Below, in pieces: positions 43,049 through 52,395 of a stretch of DNA of 64,000 nucleotides. A program made the translations under genes and the position numbers. Each line of letters opens with the position of its first letter. The first letter of the stretch is position 1. Source of the DNA: Ceratopteris richardii (lineage: Eukaryota; Streptophyta; Polypodiopsida; Polypodiales; Pteridaceae). The notes below the pieces were generated by a model. The model was not told the DNA's origin. It saw only the letters and a program-made list of their open reading frames with translations, and did no database searches. The stretch covers positions 92,335,132 through 92,399,131 of the forward strand of contig CM035407.1 of NCBI GenBank assembly GCA_020310875.1, written 5' to 3'.

Positions 43049-43263
43049 CCCCCCCCTCTCTCGCGTCTGTCATCCCTGACAGACCCTTGTTGGGTGGGTT
43101 GTTGGATGTAGTACTCAACAACGTCTTGTGCTAAGTGATGTTCTGCAATCCGCAACCCTTTGGCCAAGTCTGTGAGTAGAGCATCCCAATCTACCGGCCC
43201 GGGAACCTCTGGATGTGGTATACGTAACTTTTCTGCATGGAGAGCTTGTTCCACTACAAACAA
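42946..43263 (-). CDS. G2 3' region, basic C-terminal tail running into the LTR
   Basis: 105 codons: FVVEQALHAEKLRIPHPEVP, WDALLTDLAKGLRIAEHHLA, VEYYIQQPTQQGSVRDDRR, then an Arg/Ser/Gly-rich end that overlaps the polypurine tract and the LTR. The diverged copy at 60,474-60,764 has WEKLEVDLARGIRISEHTLA and HNYIQQTPQQGSVEDDRSE in the same place. Coding over the purine tract explains the Arg/Gly-rich run (ERGGGVGTE). Confidence 0.6.
   Translation of the reverse strand: MFVVEQALHAEKLRIPHPEVPGPVDWDALLTDLAKGLRIAEHHLAQDVVEYYIQQPTQQGSVRDDRRERGGGVGTEGLTRQGSLRRESERRESTSRQGSQRRSGK
43049..43062 (-). other. G2 polypurine tract
   Basis: The minus strand reads GAGAGAGGGGGGGG immediately before the 3' LTR, the plus-strand primer site of reverse transcription. 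A diverged form, GCGAGAGGGAGGGAGG, precedes the related LTR at 60,722. Confidence 0.85.
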
Positions 43264-43344
43264 CTATAATAAATGTGATGGTCTGGGAATGAATATCTCT
43301 GAATGATATTCCTAGAATCTCGTGACAAACATTTCTTCAAACGT

Positions 43345-44106
43345 CTATTTGAAGCAGGCTGGTAGATACTTGATACGCACGTGCCATGCATATATAACAT
43401 TAATAGATGGTGTTGCGCTCATGTCGTAGACAAGGTCCTGATTACCTTCATTAAATCCAAGAGCTGACAGATGAGGTTCCTTGACATTCTTGAAGGTCTT
43501 GAAGGTGACCAACATGAGTTCAAAAATTTTAAGGCACATTTGGGCCATGACATCTGGTACATTTTTGAACCGGACCCCCCAATGCCGAATCGTTGAAATC
43601 ATATATCCTATGGTAGGTTGGCCTTTAGGTGGTGCTAGATAGACATAATTGAGCCATTTCTCACATCCTTTGGTTGTCAGCACAGTTTTTGTGTATTCCG
43701 GCCATGACCTTCTTCGAAATACGGGGCAGTAGCATGGGTTGTATTTGATGTACAAAGGCATGTTATTCCATGTTCTTACCATCTCTGGGTAGGTTTCCAG
43801 TAGACGAATCCTCCACGTCGGTTGATGTATACTGCCCTGCTTGGCACTTGCTGGGATGTCGTCCGGTGCAAACTGTGTAGCCGAGGTTGGTTCTCTTGAG
43901 GTGTGTTGCTTGATTTCGGCATTGTAGTTCGCCATTAAGACACAGAAATGAACATACAAATCGTCGGATGTGCCGATCCACCTATGATGGGAGAGGTTTC
44001 GAAAGTACTCCGATTTTATAACTACCTCTTCCAAACGTGACATTAACGCTATCTGAACTGCCACTCTATCATCATGGGTTGTGGCCACTTTCTCTAACCT
44101 CTGCAT
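43345..44106 (-). CDS. G2 3' region, conserved terminal domain (domain B)
   Basis: 253 codons. Key phrases are MQRLEKVATTHDDRVAVQIA, FRNLSHHRWIGTSDDLYVHF, SREPTSATQFAPDDIP, YPEMVRTWNNMPLYIKYNPC, GYMISTIRHWGVRFKNVPDV, KVEPHLSALGFNEGNQDL-like and LVYDMSATPSINVIYAWHVR followed by IKYLPACFK. The copy at 59,785-60,483 shows the same blocks (PEMMSTWAKAPLHLKYNPCW, GYMMATIRHLL, GNQDLAYDMSTTPSL, YAWHYRIKYLPASYK). An older trace is at about 37,020-37,460. Conservation across copies of different age argues that the element lineage has used it. Function unknown. Confidence 0.7.
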   Translation of the reverse strand: MQRLEKVATTHDDRVAVQIALMSRLEEVVIKSEYFRNLSHHRWIGTSDDLYVHFCVLMANYNAEIKQHTSREPTSATQFAPDDIPASAKQGSIHQPTWRIRLLETYPEMVRTWNNMPLYIKYNPCYCPVFRRRSWPEYTKTVLTTKGCEKWLNYVYLAPPKGQPTIGYMISTIRHWGVRFKNVPDVMAQMCLKIFELMLVTFKTFKNVKEPHLSALGFNEGNQDLVYDMSATPSINVIYAWHVRIKYLPACFK

Positions 44107-44573
44107 CTATTCAGGAGCCTCTATCTCGATGGTGTCCATGCCCTCTTCTGTTTGCTTGCCCCCTGGTGCAGCATCTATTCAGGAGCCTCTATCTCAATGG
44201 TGTCCATGCCCTCTTCTGTTTGCTTGCCCCCTGGTGCAAGCATGGGAACATATGGATCTTCGAAGGTTTCCTCGATTTCAATTGGCACTAAGTCTTCAGG
44301 CTCGGGCTCGACAAGGGGAGAGGGTTGACGCTCGTATTGCATGACTTTACTTCGTAATTCTTTTAGTTTTGCTTTGAGTTTTTCGACTTCTTCAGACGTG
44401 TCAACTACGGTTGTGACTTTGCTTGGTGACTCATGCTGGGTTGCCAGCTACTTTAATAGGTCATCTCTTTCTCTTTCTAATGTTGCATGGGCTTCCAGGA
44501 GATCTGCATGGGTTTCTAACACAATTTGCATATTCTCTGAGGGAATGGCCTTGAATTTCTCTGGGTCGATTTC

Positions 44574-44933
44574 CTACGGGGAACCCTCCATTGCTGCTTC
44601 CAAGTTCTCTTCATTCTGTTTCTGCATCCGTTTATTCTCTTCGAGTGCTGTAGACATGTGTTTTCGTAGGAGGGCCAGATTGCGTCTGAGCTTGAGATTC
44701 TCCGTTATCTGGGAGTGCAGCAAATCATCCATTTGTTTCCTTTCTTCTGCATCTGACTGGGGTGGGTTGGCTACTAACTGTTCGTGTTGTTCCTGTAAAG
44801 TGGCATGTTGTTGTTGTAGTAGCCGCTTTTCCCTTTCGAGATCAATGAATCGTAGTTGAAGTTCCTCATGGCTTCGAAAGAGTCGCGTATGTTGGTCATC
44901 AAGATGCTGGTAGTGTTGTTGTAGTTGCGACAT
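44574..44933 (-). CDS. G2 3' region, coiled coil
   Basis: 119 codons, strongly predicted coiled coil by eye, with heptad-like Leu/His/Gln spacing (MSQLQQHYQHLDDQHTRLFR, LEREKRLLQQQHATLQEQHE, ENLKLRRNLALLRKHMSTAL). It follows the Pro/Thr-rich part directly. The copy at 59,000-59,541 has the same order (LARAHVQQ-like helices after a Pro/Thr-rich part). It probably mediates oligomerisation. Confidence 0.65.
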   Translation of the reverse strand: MSQLQQHYQHLDDQHTRLFRSHEELQLRFIDLEREKRLLQQQHATLQEQHEQLVANPPQSDAEERKQMDDLLHSQITENLKLRRNLALLRKHMSTALEENKRMQKQNEENLEAAMEGSP

Positions 44934-44936
44934 ACA

Positions 44937-45935
44937 CTAATACATATTATTAAATACATTATTAATAGGGGTGGATGCGGGAAAGGTGTTTAATGCAGAA
45001 GGGAAGGGAAAGGGGAAGGGGAATGGAAGTGTGGATGCGGTGCTAGAAAATGGTGAAGTGGGAGGTGGGGGAATGGGAGATGGTGGGTGTATGGGGGGAG
45101 GGAGAGGTGCAGAGGTGGGTGAGATGTCCATAAGATCAACAGTGGAGGCAGTAGTGGGAGTGATTGTGCATATTGGAATTGTGGGTGCGGTGATAGTGGT
45201 GAAAGTGTACAGTGGTGTGTGCAATTGTGAAGACGAGCTGTCCGGTATTGTGATTGGGGGAATGAGATTTTCTGTGGCTGCGGTTAGAATTACTGTTTCA
45301 GTGGTCGTATACACAAAAGAGGTGGAGATAGGGTGTGTGGGTTGTGTGGGTTGACTGACGGTCTGTGCTTTGGTATGGGTAGTGGACTCGGAGGCGGTGA
45401 CAGTAGTGGTTACACTGGTAGTGGGAGGTGAATGTGGTGGAGTTGGAGGCAGGGGTGGCAAAAGGGGTGACGGAGGTGCACTTGATACATGGGTTTCCTC
45501 AGTATCATGGACAGTGTGTGTGGTGCCCGTGGTTGTGGATGTGCCTTGTGGTTCTGATACTAATACATTCATTTGCTTTCCTGATCGAGGGGGGCGTCTG
45601 CCGTATCTTCGCTCCGTTCTTCGTGCTTGTGCAAGGGCGGTATGCACCGTCTCAGGTACTCCTAAAGCCTCAGATATCATGTCAAGAGTGGCGCGGTATT
45701 GCTCGTCTACGCCTTCCTCCTCAAAGATTTGATTCATGAGGGCCTTGCCTACTGCTAGGGACAGTCTATGCTGCTCATGAACTCTGTTCATGGTATCATA
45801 GAGCTTTTTCAATGCCTTCGTATAAGCTGGAGCACCTTCAAGTACCTGTAGAGCTTCCTGATCATATTCTTGCTCTTCTTCCTTTGATTGTCCATCATGT
45901 TCCTCCTCTTGTTCTTCTTCTTCTTCACCCTCCAC
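44937..45935 (-). CDS. G2 3' region, acidic and Pro/Thr-rich part
   Basis: 332 codons. Residues 1-30 are almost all Glu/Gln/Asp (EGEEEEEQEEEHDG). About 35-110 form a helical part (YTKALKKLYDTMNRVHEQHR, ATLDMISEALGVPETVHTAL). About 130-330 are Pro/Thr/Ser-rich and mucin-like (PPSPLLPPLPPTPPHSPPTT, STLPFPFPFPFPSALNTFP). A related Pro/Thr-rich part is at 58,673-58,993. The open plus-strand frames opposite are shadows of this composition. Confidence 0.65.
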   Translation of the reverse strand: MEGEEEEEQEEEHDGQSKEEEQEYDQEALQVLEGAPAYTKALKKLYDTMNRVHEQHRLSLAVGKALMNQIFEEEGVDEQYRATLDMISEALGVPETVHTALAQARRTERRYGRRPPRSGKQMNVLVSEPQGTSTTTGTTHTVHDTEETHVSSAPPSPLLPPLPPTPPHSPPTTSVTTTVTASESTTHTKAQTVSQPTQPTHPISTSFVYTTTETVILTAATENLIPPITIPDSSSSQLHTPLYTFTTITAPTIPICTITPTTASTVDLMDISPTSAPLPPPIHPPSPIPPPPTSPFSSTASTLPFPFPFPFPSALNTFPASTPINNVFNNMY

Positions 45936-46181
45936 ATCGACAACATCTGGTTATCTGGGATGAGGTTGGTCTGTAGCAGTTTATTGTCCACTGGCTTGCT
46001 CTGCCTCGACTTCTGCGTTAACAGCCTCAATGATTCTGGCTACCTCCTCATAAGTTAGGTCTTCTAAAGTGAATCCGTGAGGGAACTCTAGGTCGGTTGG
46101 TACAGGTGGAAACACTAGATTTGGTCCATCAGTGCTGTGTCTTGGTAATCTGATAGTGAAGGGTTGTACCCGCCTTGGAAG

Positions 46182-47278
46182 TCATGGAGTTGTCTCTGGT
46201 GTCAATGTCGCTCCGCGGGGTTGTGCACAGGGCATCTGAACTGCGCCTCTCATTTTCTTAGATGGTGGTCCTGCGGTTGATAGTCTACGTTGGAATTCTT
46301 GTACCCTGGTCCAATTTAATGCCCTCTGCACTGGCACATCATAAGCCAAACATCTATACACAATCCTGGTGAGGGCACAGCATCCATACAGTACAGACTT
46401 TTGTTTCTTATACCACCTTTGATGAGCCAAGTGGATTTGGTCGATAATCCAGTGGGGCATGTTGATTGTCAAATCAAAGGCATCAGCCAAGTATAGACTA
46501 AACCATATCTTCTTAGGCGACATTGTGAACCTCTCTTGAGCGGGAAATGCAAAATGCTGCATGACCATTCGCAAGTGAATGGCAATTGTAGGTTTCATTG
46601 ACACCATGTCCTTTAACTTCGTCAGATTCCTGTTCTTCATATTGTCGGGGACCATTGTCTCTTTCTCCGTAGGAATGTGCATACCTTTCATGTCTAGAGC
46701 TTCCCTTACCAAATTGATAGTCAACCTGAAACGCTTCAGTTCATTGCCCCTTGTGAGAGATGGGAGGACAAAGGAGTTGTATCCCTTCTTGTCTTTGCTC
46801 GGAGTGAGGGTGCTAATCAAATAAGAGCACCTTAGAAAATCGGGCTTTGGCAATTGGAATTTGAAGTAATCATAGAGTCCCGCCTTCTTCTATATAGGTT
46901 TCAGTCCTTCATTATTCTGCAGTCTCTCAAATTCCCTGGTGAAAAAGTGATATCTGCCCCAGCGCCCATTGAATTCTATCTCGGCCTCCCACATGTAAGT
47001 GCCTTCACCTAGGGGTCCTGCCACATCACTGAACCAATGTGAGTTTTTGCTGACCGGCATTGTGTGCCCCTGTGGAGGGTCTGAACCGGTATGGCGTGTA
47101 ATGCTCTCAATGCCACTGGTCGTTCCTTCAATTCCTCCTCAATAGGAAGACTTTCAATGTCCACCACTTGGGGGCTGGTGCCTACCTGGGAGCTAGTTCC
47201 TGCCATCTCTGCCATGTTACTTCTTGCCTCCTGATTCTGTGAGAATATAGAAACATGTGTTAACATTGCAAAGGACAA
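46182..47278 (-). CDS. G2 3' region, first domain (helical, not recognised)
   Basis: The region reads MPVSKNSHWFSDVAG, EAEIEFNGRWGRYHFFTREF and FERLQNNEGLKP near 46,900-47,060, then a 223-codon open part (46,182-46,853) with FLRCSYLISTLTPSKDKKGY, FRLTINLVREALDMKGMHIP, VSMKPTIAIHLRMVMQHFAF and NMPHWIIDQIHLAHQRWYKK. The style recalls the large helical ORFs of plant Athila/Tat-type elements (putative plant transposon protein families), but I cannot name one. It sits after integrase, where env-like ORFs occur in some gypsy relatives. No signal peptide or membrane helix is evident. Confidence 0.6.
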
Positions 47279-47840
47279 GATAGAACCGTTTTTGTCCCCA
47301 TTACAACATTAACATGAGGTTCGGGAGAGATTAGTAGGCTATTAAGTGCTCGGTGCTAGTGCGTGTAGTTAGGAATTGACTAGACTTAGGAGCTAGGTGG
47401 AATGATGTAGTGTAAGAGTGACGTAGTTAGTAGGTGGGCATGGATTTACAACTGGGGTCCGGGGGTTTATTACAAGTTTTAGGTTGCCAAATGCAATGGA
47501 TGGGTTTTGATCTTGACTTTGTGGAGACTCTAGAGAGTTTGTAAGGAGTATCGGCTTGGAAATGAGGCTTTTTAGGGACCCATTTACAAGTGATTCTATT
47601 TGTGCTCATGGAAGAATATGTGTTCGTGCGTGATGTATAAGAATGGGCATCAGATGTTCGAGTGAGTGAAACATGTTGTACCGGGTGTGGCCTCGGTGTA
47701 GCTATTTGAGCCCGCAAGCAAGCCTTAGGCACCCAAATTTGTCGTGATTGTGGACTGGCCTTCATCGACTTCTTGGGTACCCAAATAGACTTTACTTCCG
47801 CGGAAGAATTTATGAAAGACTTCTTATTAGTGTCGTGTTG

Positions 47841-48194
47841 TCAATTACTAATAAGAGGTTTTGGTCGTGGGGTTGGCATGGTTGCAACAGGGTGTTCGCC
47901 TTTCCGCATCCACACTTGTTTCACCGGCTGAGACATTCTGCTTCGCACGTGCTTTTGGCCTCCAGTATAGGTAGTGCTCTGCTTCCTCTGTATTTGATCT
48001 GCCGTTGGTTGTTGCATCCTTCTGGCCTTTGGAAAGGAAGGGAGTGCCGTCTTATCCTTGACTCCATTGTTGAGACAATCCTCTTTTTGCATCATACAGT
48101 TTTGGACAACAATAGCATTGTCAACTTCATGTGCGCCCCTGGAAGGACCAGGAGTTCGTGCCTTACCTAATTCCTTGAGTGCCTCATTTTCCAA
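47841..48194 (-). CDS. Short basic segment after G2 pol, not recognised
   Basis: 117 codons, rich in Lys, Arg, Gln and Pro (KARTPGPSRGAHEVDNAIV, QVWMRKGEHPVATMPTPRP), with no family that I recognise. It may be the Pol tail or a short separate product. The next 560 bp (47,279-47,840) show no recognised coding signal. Confidence 0.4.
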   Translation of the reverse strand: MENEALKELGKARTPGPSRGAHEVDNAIVVQNCMMQKEDCLNNGVKDKTALPSFPKARRMQQPTADQIQRKQSTTYTGGQKHVRSRMSQPVKQVWMRKGEHPVATMPTPRPKPLISN

Positions 48195-48227
48195 TTCAAC
48201 TGTAATTCGACTATGATTTACCCATAC

Positions 48228-49190
48228 CTAAAGAAGTCCACTCCTTAGGTTTAGGTTGACTGCATGATCATAGATCCAGTCCTGACCCAAGACAAGAGGC
48301 TCAGTGAGGTCCTCATCTTGACACACTAGTACTTTGATTGTCATTGCTTCGTCTTGAATATAGAGGGGAAGTTCCACCTCGCCCATGCAAGGGGTTTCCA
48401 CACCTCCCAATCCTATGAGATATGCTTCTATAGGATTGATGGTTAATTTCAACTTTTGACAGTACGAAAATTTAACAGCACTAGTGGCTGCACCTAAGTC
48501 AATCAAGGCTCTTACAGTCCTTGCACCCTTTCCTTGTCCTATCTCTAAGGTTATAAAAGGACGTCGATCAGTTATCTTATGAGAGCTGATATCTGAAACT
48601 TCACACAGAGCCACATGATATCCTTGATCTGCATATGCATTTGTCCTAGGTTGCTCTCTACCCTGTCTTCTTAATTTCATTCTCCGTATGCGCTCTAAAG
48701 CCTCTGCTTGAGCTTCTTCTCGAATTCGCTTTTCTTCTTCTTTGCGCTTCTTAGCAATATTGAGTCGACTTAGCATTTCCTCTGTGAGAGGTTCCTGATA
48801 TAACTTGACTCTGCACCCGCTTATGTAGCTTGGGATGACATCGCCTTCTAATGTGGCTAGTTGCACTGCTCCACTTGTTGAGATTCTATTAATGATCATG
48901 GGTCCGTAGCCTCTCTTCTCCAGTTTCCTCGCATGTTGTTTCAACATGTATACTAGTACTAGGTCGCCTGCCTTCAAACCTTTATCCTTAACGTGGGCAT
49001 CAAAGTATGCCTTCTGTCGTTTCTTAGCTGCATATATCCCTGCAGCCGCCCTCAGTCTTGTTTCTCCTAGTCGTTCAAGGTCAAAAAGTCTTAAGGAGAG
49101 TTCATGACCCATCCATTTATGCTCTTGTGCTACTTTCAATGTAGGTATTAAGAAGTCCAACGGTAGCACTGCATTTTGGCCAAAGACCAT
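48228..49190 (-). CDS. G2 integrase C-terminal part plus a second retropepsin-like domain
   Basis: Residues 1-135 are the integrase C-terminal part (MVFGQNAVLPLDFLIPTLK, KAGDLVLVYMLKQHARKLEK, YGPMIINRISTSGAVQLATL). A charged helix follows (RLNIAKKRKEEEKRIREEAQ). Residues about 210-320 resemble an aspartic protease of retroviral type: RPFITLEIGQGKG, RALIDLGAATSAVKFSYCQK, GVETPCMGEVELPLYI and EPLVLGQDWIYDHAVNL. Standard gypsy elements have one protease, before RT; here a second protease-like fold seems to follow integrase. The fold call is by motif only. Confidence 0.75.
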   Translation of the reverse strand: MVFGQNAVLPLDFLIPTLKVAQEHKWMGHELSLRLFDLERLGETRLRAAAGIYAAKKRQKAYFDAHVKDKGLKAGDLVLVYMLKQHARKLEKRGYGPMIINRISTSGAVQLATLEGDVIPSYISGCRVKLYQEPLTEEMLSRLNIAKKRKEEEKRIREEAQAEALERIRRMKLRRQGREQPRTNAYADQGYHVALCEVSDISSHKITDRRPFITLEIGQGKGARTVRALIDLGAATSAVKFSYCQKLKLTINPIEAYLIGLGGVETPCMGEVELPLYIQDEAMTIKVLVCQDEDLTEPLVLGQDWIYDHAVNLNLRSGLL

Positions 49191-49256
49191 CTGAAAGGGG
49201 GTGGCTTGGAGTACCGTTTTGTAGGCAACTCGGTATGCCCAAACAGCGTGGTGTAG

Positions 49257-50123
49257 CTATTTGTCCCAATCAGAGCGTTTATTGTTCACTAATTTCGTCA
49301 GTACATTGCATAGGATCTTATTGGTGCTCTCAGCCTGGCCATTAGCTTGAGGGTGATAGGTGGCAGACTTCTTATGTACTACCAAGAATTCTTGGAGCAG
49401 ATTTTCAATAACTTCATTCAAGAAGTGAGTGCCTCTATCACTGACTAGCTGTATAGGTAACCCGTATCTGGTGAACACATTCTCAAATAAAAACTTAGCT
49501 GCTGTTTGAGCATCGTTCTTCGTTGTGGCTTTTACCTCTACCCACTTGGTTAGATAATCTGTGGCCACAATGATATATTCAGCATGCGAACCCTTGGCTG
49601 GGGGATTAATAGGACCTACAAAGTCTATTCCCCACTTAGAGAATGCACGTCCACCCATCATAGGTTTCAATGGCATTTCATCCTTGCGTATAGGATACTG
49701 AGTTCTCTGACAAACATCACACCGTTTCACATAGGTATGTGCATCCATGTGAAGGGTCGGCCACCAGAAGCCCGCAAATAGTATTGCCTTGATCACTCGC
49801 TCAGGTCCAAAGTGTCCTCCTGCTACACCTTGGTGAGCAGTTTCCAAGATCTTGAGATATTCACTCTCATGGACACATAGTCGCAGGTAATCATCTTTAC
49901 CACGCTTGTATAGATTATCACCAATGAGTGAGTAATCCTGGGCTTCTTGTTCTAAACCCCTTTTCCTAGCCAGAGTCATGTCTGGAGGGAATGTTTTCGT
50001 CCTCAAGAAGGCTACTAATGGTTCATTCCAATATGGCACTATGGACACTTGATAAAAAAGTGGCATGTTCCACAGGTGGTTTAGTGCAACAGATTGGGCA
50101 TTCTTTACACATCTTCTGTACAT
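49257..50123 (-). CDS. G2 integrase: zinc finger and catalytic core
   Basis: Integrase joins the DNA copy to the chromosome. The H2C2 finger reads ETAHQGVAGGHFGPERVIKA, GFWWPTLHMD and KRCDVCQRTQYP. The core has the three acidic positions in GIDFVGPINPP, LVSDRGTHFLNEV and HPQANGQAESTNKIL, the usual D,D-35-E arrangement. The first 80 residues after the overlap with the RT ORF (WNEPLVAFLRTKTFPPDM, YSLIGDNLYKRGKDDYLRLC) are the normal spacer of this integrase type. Confidence 0.9.
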   Translation of the reverse strand: MYRRCVKNAQSVALNHLWNMPLFYQVSIVPYWNEPLVAFLRTKTFPPDMTLARKRGLEQEAQDYSLIGDNLYKRGKDDYLRLCVHESEYLKILETAHQGVAGGHFGPERVIKAILFAGFWWPTLHMDAHTYVKRCDVCQRTQYPIRKDEMPLKPMMGGRAFSKWGIDFVGPINPPAKGSHAEYIIVATDYLTKWVEVKATTKNDAQTAAKFLFENVFTRYGLPIQLVSDRGTHFLNEVIENLLQEFLVVHKKSATYHPQANGQAESTNKILCNVLTKLVNNKRSDWDK

Positions 50124-52383
50124 CAGCTTCCATAGTAGGCCAATGCACTCCGAGTCTCCTTAGTGTCTGTAGGGTTCGTTGTTTTGAGTAGTGTTGTTCT
50201 AATGCACCTACATGTGCTAATTGCAACCATTTAGAGTACTCATCCTCTTCCACACAACAAGCCAAGATCCCTTGATCTGTGTGCTTGTACATACTACCTG
50301 CCATGATGTGATACTTTTGGGCTTTTATTACCTCTCTATCCTGTGTGTTTATTACTGGGTGGTTAGGCCCGTATGTCAATACTGGCACTAATGACTTAGC
50401 CCACTGTGGCACCACTTCCAAATTAAACAGGTAAGCATCAGGAAGGTCATCTAACACTCCTTGTGGGGCTTCTCCAGATGTGAGCCTAGAGAGGTGATCT
50501 GCTCTCAAATGAGTCTTCCCTTTCCTTACCACAACCTCGAAGTAGTATTCCATTAGTAAGAGAAACCATCTTACTAATCTACCTGTATTGCATGGCTTGT
50601 TCACGAGATATAGCAGTGCCTGATGGTCAGTAAAAAATTTAAACTTATTTGCAAGCAAATAATGTCTAAACTTTTTAACTGCATATACCATGCCTAATCC
50701 TTCTCTCTCCGTAGTGGTATAATTTCGTTCAGCTGCATTCAATTGTCTACTAGCATAGGCAATTGGAAGGTCCATGTTACCTTCACCGGTAGGCTGCACG
50801 AGTACACACCCAATAGCATAATTGGATGCATCCACATGAACATGGAAAGGCTTATTCCAATCTGGTTTGGTTAAGATTGGTGCTGAACATAATCGCCGTT
50901 TAAGCTCATTGAAGGAATTCTCACATTCATCAGTCCACTCAAAGTTAGTCAGAAGTCCGTACATGGGCTTTGCAATGACAGCATACATATGAATGAACCG
51001 GCGATAGTAACCACAATGCCCCATGAAAGCTTGTACTTCCTTGACATTCTTTGGCCTAGGTAACTCGGCTATGGCTCTCACTTTCTCTTCATCAGTGGAT
51101 ATGCCATTCTTTGACACTATGTGTCCTAGAATCTTGCCTTGCCTGACCATAAAAACACACTTTTCTGGGTTTAGGCAGACTTGATATTCTCTACATTTGT
51201 CAAAGATTTGTCTGAGTTCAGGAATATGGGTTTGCCTAATGTTGGAATGAGCACAAAGATCGTCAACATAGACTTCTAAGTTCTTCCTTAGGAACTCTTT
51301 AAATACATGGCACATCAGCCTCTGGAAGGTAGCTGGTGCATTGGTAAGCCCAAATGGCATTACTCTAAAGGCAAAAATGCCCCACTTCGTGGCAAAAGCC
51401 GTCTTATGTTGATCCTCTGGAGCAATGGCTACTTGATTGTAGCCCGAAAACCCATCTAGGAAGCTGTACACTTCCTTGCCTGCTACTCTTTCTAATAGAT
51501 GCTCTGTGATAGGAAGCGGATAATTATCTCTGATAGTGGTTGCGTTAACCTTCTTCAAGTTAATGCACACTCGTAATTTGCCATTCTTCTTGGGCACCAC
51601 TACAATGGGGGATACCCATTCAGTGTGCTCAATTTCATAGATAAACCCGGCTTCCACCAAGCGGTCTATCTCCTCTTTAATCTTGGCGGCGTAGTTGTCA
51701 TTGTATGTGTAGGGCTTCTGCTTAGAGGGTCTGGCATCTGAGGTCATGGGAATTGTGTGTGAGCATATGTCTGGGTCAACACCCTTCAGATCCTTGTAGC
51801 TCCAAGCGAATACATCTCTGTATTCTCTTAGCAAGGCTATCAATTCATGCTCTTCGTCTTTCGTCAGGTCATGGCCTATGTACGTGCATCTCTCCTCTCC
51901 TTCTTCCACAGCTACCACAATTTTCTTGGTGGTTTCTTTGTTATCATAGGCCTCCCCTGATTGCGCCTCTCGTTTAGGCATTTTGATCATGACTCTCCTG
52001 TCATCTATCTCATACTTCTTAAAATTTTCCGGGACCTCAAACAAAGATTCTTCCTCTTCTGGTGTGACTTCTCTCTTCTTTCTTTTCTTTCCTTCTTCCT
52101 TCGGGGTCACATGTGTGGCTAGCCTTACATCATTTGTAAACTCTCCATGCCTCTGGGGTTGAAATTCTACTTCATAGAAGTATTCTTCATCTGATGCAAA
52201 AGGTGGGTCCATAATGATTGACTCTAGATCGGAGTCACTTGCATCCTCAAATGCATCAGGGCTAGGTCCACACTCTTCTAACACTGCCTCTCCCATGATT
52301 GGCTCTATGGAGAAGACTGAAATGTCATAGCCATCTTCATCACAGTGAGGTGTCCATTGTTCTTCATTGATGGCTACATCCAT
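50023..52383 (-). CDS. G2 reverse transcriptase-RNase H, ending in a zinc-finger segment
   Basis: 786 codons. An acidic linker (about residues 1-190) is followed by RT: YRDVFAWSYKDLKGVDPDIC, SPIVVVPKKNGKLRVCINLK, FLDGFSGYNQVAIAPEDQHK, FRVMPFGLTNAPATFQRLMC and the catalytic YVDD in LEVYVDDLCAHS. RNase H follows: HVHVDASNYAIGCVLVQPTG, TEREGLGMVYAVKKFRHYLL, FFTDHQALLYLVNK. The last 80 residues form an integrase-type H2C2 zinc-finger-like segment (LQLAHVGALEQHYSKQ, VHWPTMEADV, CKECPIC). A second such segment comes in the next ORF. Confidence 0.92.
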   Translation of the reverse strand: MDVAINEEQWTPHCDEDGYDISVFSIEPIMGEAVLEECGPSPDAFEDASDSDLESIIMDPPFASDEEYFYEVEFQPQRHGEFTNDVRLATHVTPKEEGKKRKKREVTPEEEESLFEVPENFKKYEIDDRRVMIKMPKREAQSGEAYDNKETTKKIVVAVEEGEERCTYIGHDLTKDEEHELIALLREYRDVFAWSYKDLKGVDPDICSHTIPMTSDARPSKQKPYTYNDNYAAKIKEEIDRLVEAGFIYEIEHTEWVSPIVVVPKKNGKLRVCINLKKVNATTIRDNYPLPITEHLLERVAGKEVYSFLDGFSGYNQVAIAPEDQHKTAFATKWGIFAFRVMPFGLTNAPATFQRLMCHVFKEFLRKNLEVYVDDLCAHSNIRQTHIPELRQIFDKCREYQVCLNPEKCVFMVRQGKILGHIVSKNGISTDEEKVRAIAELPRPKNVKEVQAFMGHCGYYRRFIHMYAVIAKPMYGLLTNFEWTDECENSFNELKRRLCSAPILTKPDWNKPFHVHVDASNYAIGCVLVQPTGEGNMDLPIAYASRQLNAAERNYTTTEREGLGMVYAVKKFRHYLLANKFKFFTDHQALLYLVNKPCNTGRLVRWFLLLMEYYFEVVVRKGKTHLRADHLSRLTSGEAPQGVLDDLPDAYLFNLEVVPQWAKSLVPVLTYGPNHPVINTQDREVIKAQKYHIMAGSMYKHTDQGILACCVEEDEYSKWLQLAHVGALEQHYSKQRTLQTLRRLGVHWPTMEADVQKMCKECPICCTKPPVEHATFLSSVHSAILE

Positions 52384-52395
52384 TGTTGCTAAGAT

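Noticed and set aside
44341-45739. Several open plus-strand frames opposite the G2 3' region.
   Set aside because: They are Gly/Val/Cys-rich mirror frames of the Pro/Thr-rich and coiled-coil coding on the minus strand, a composition effect.
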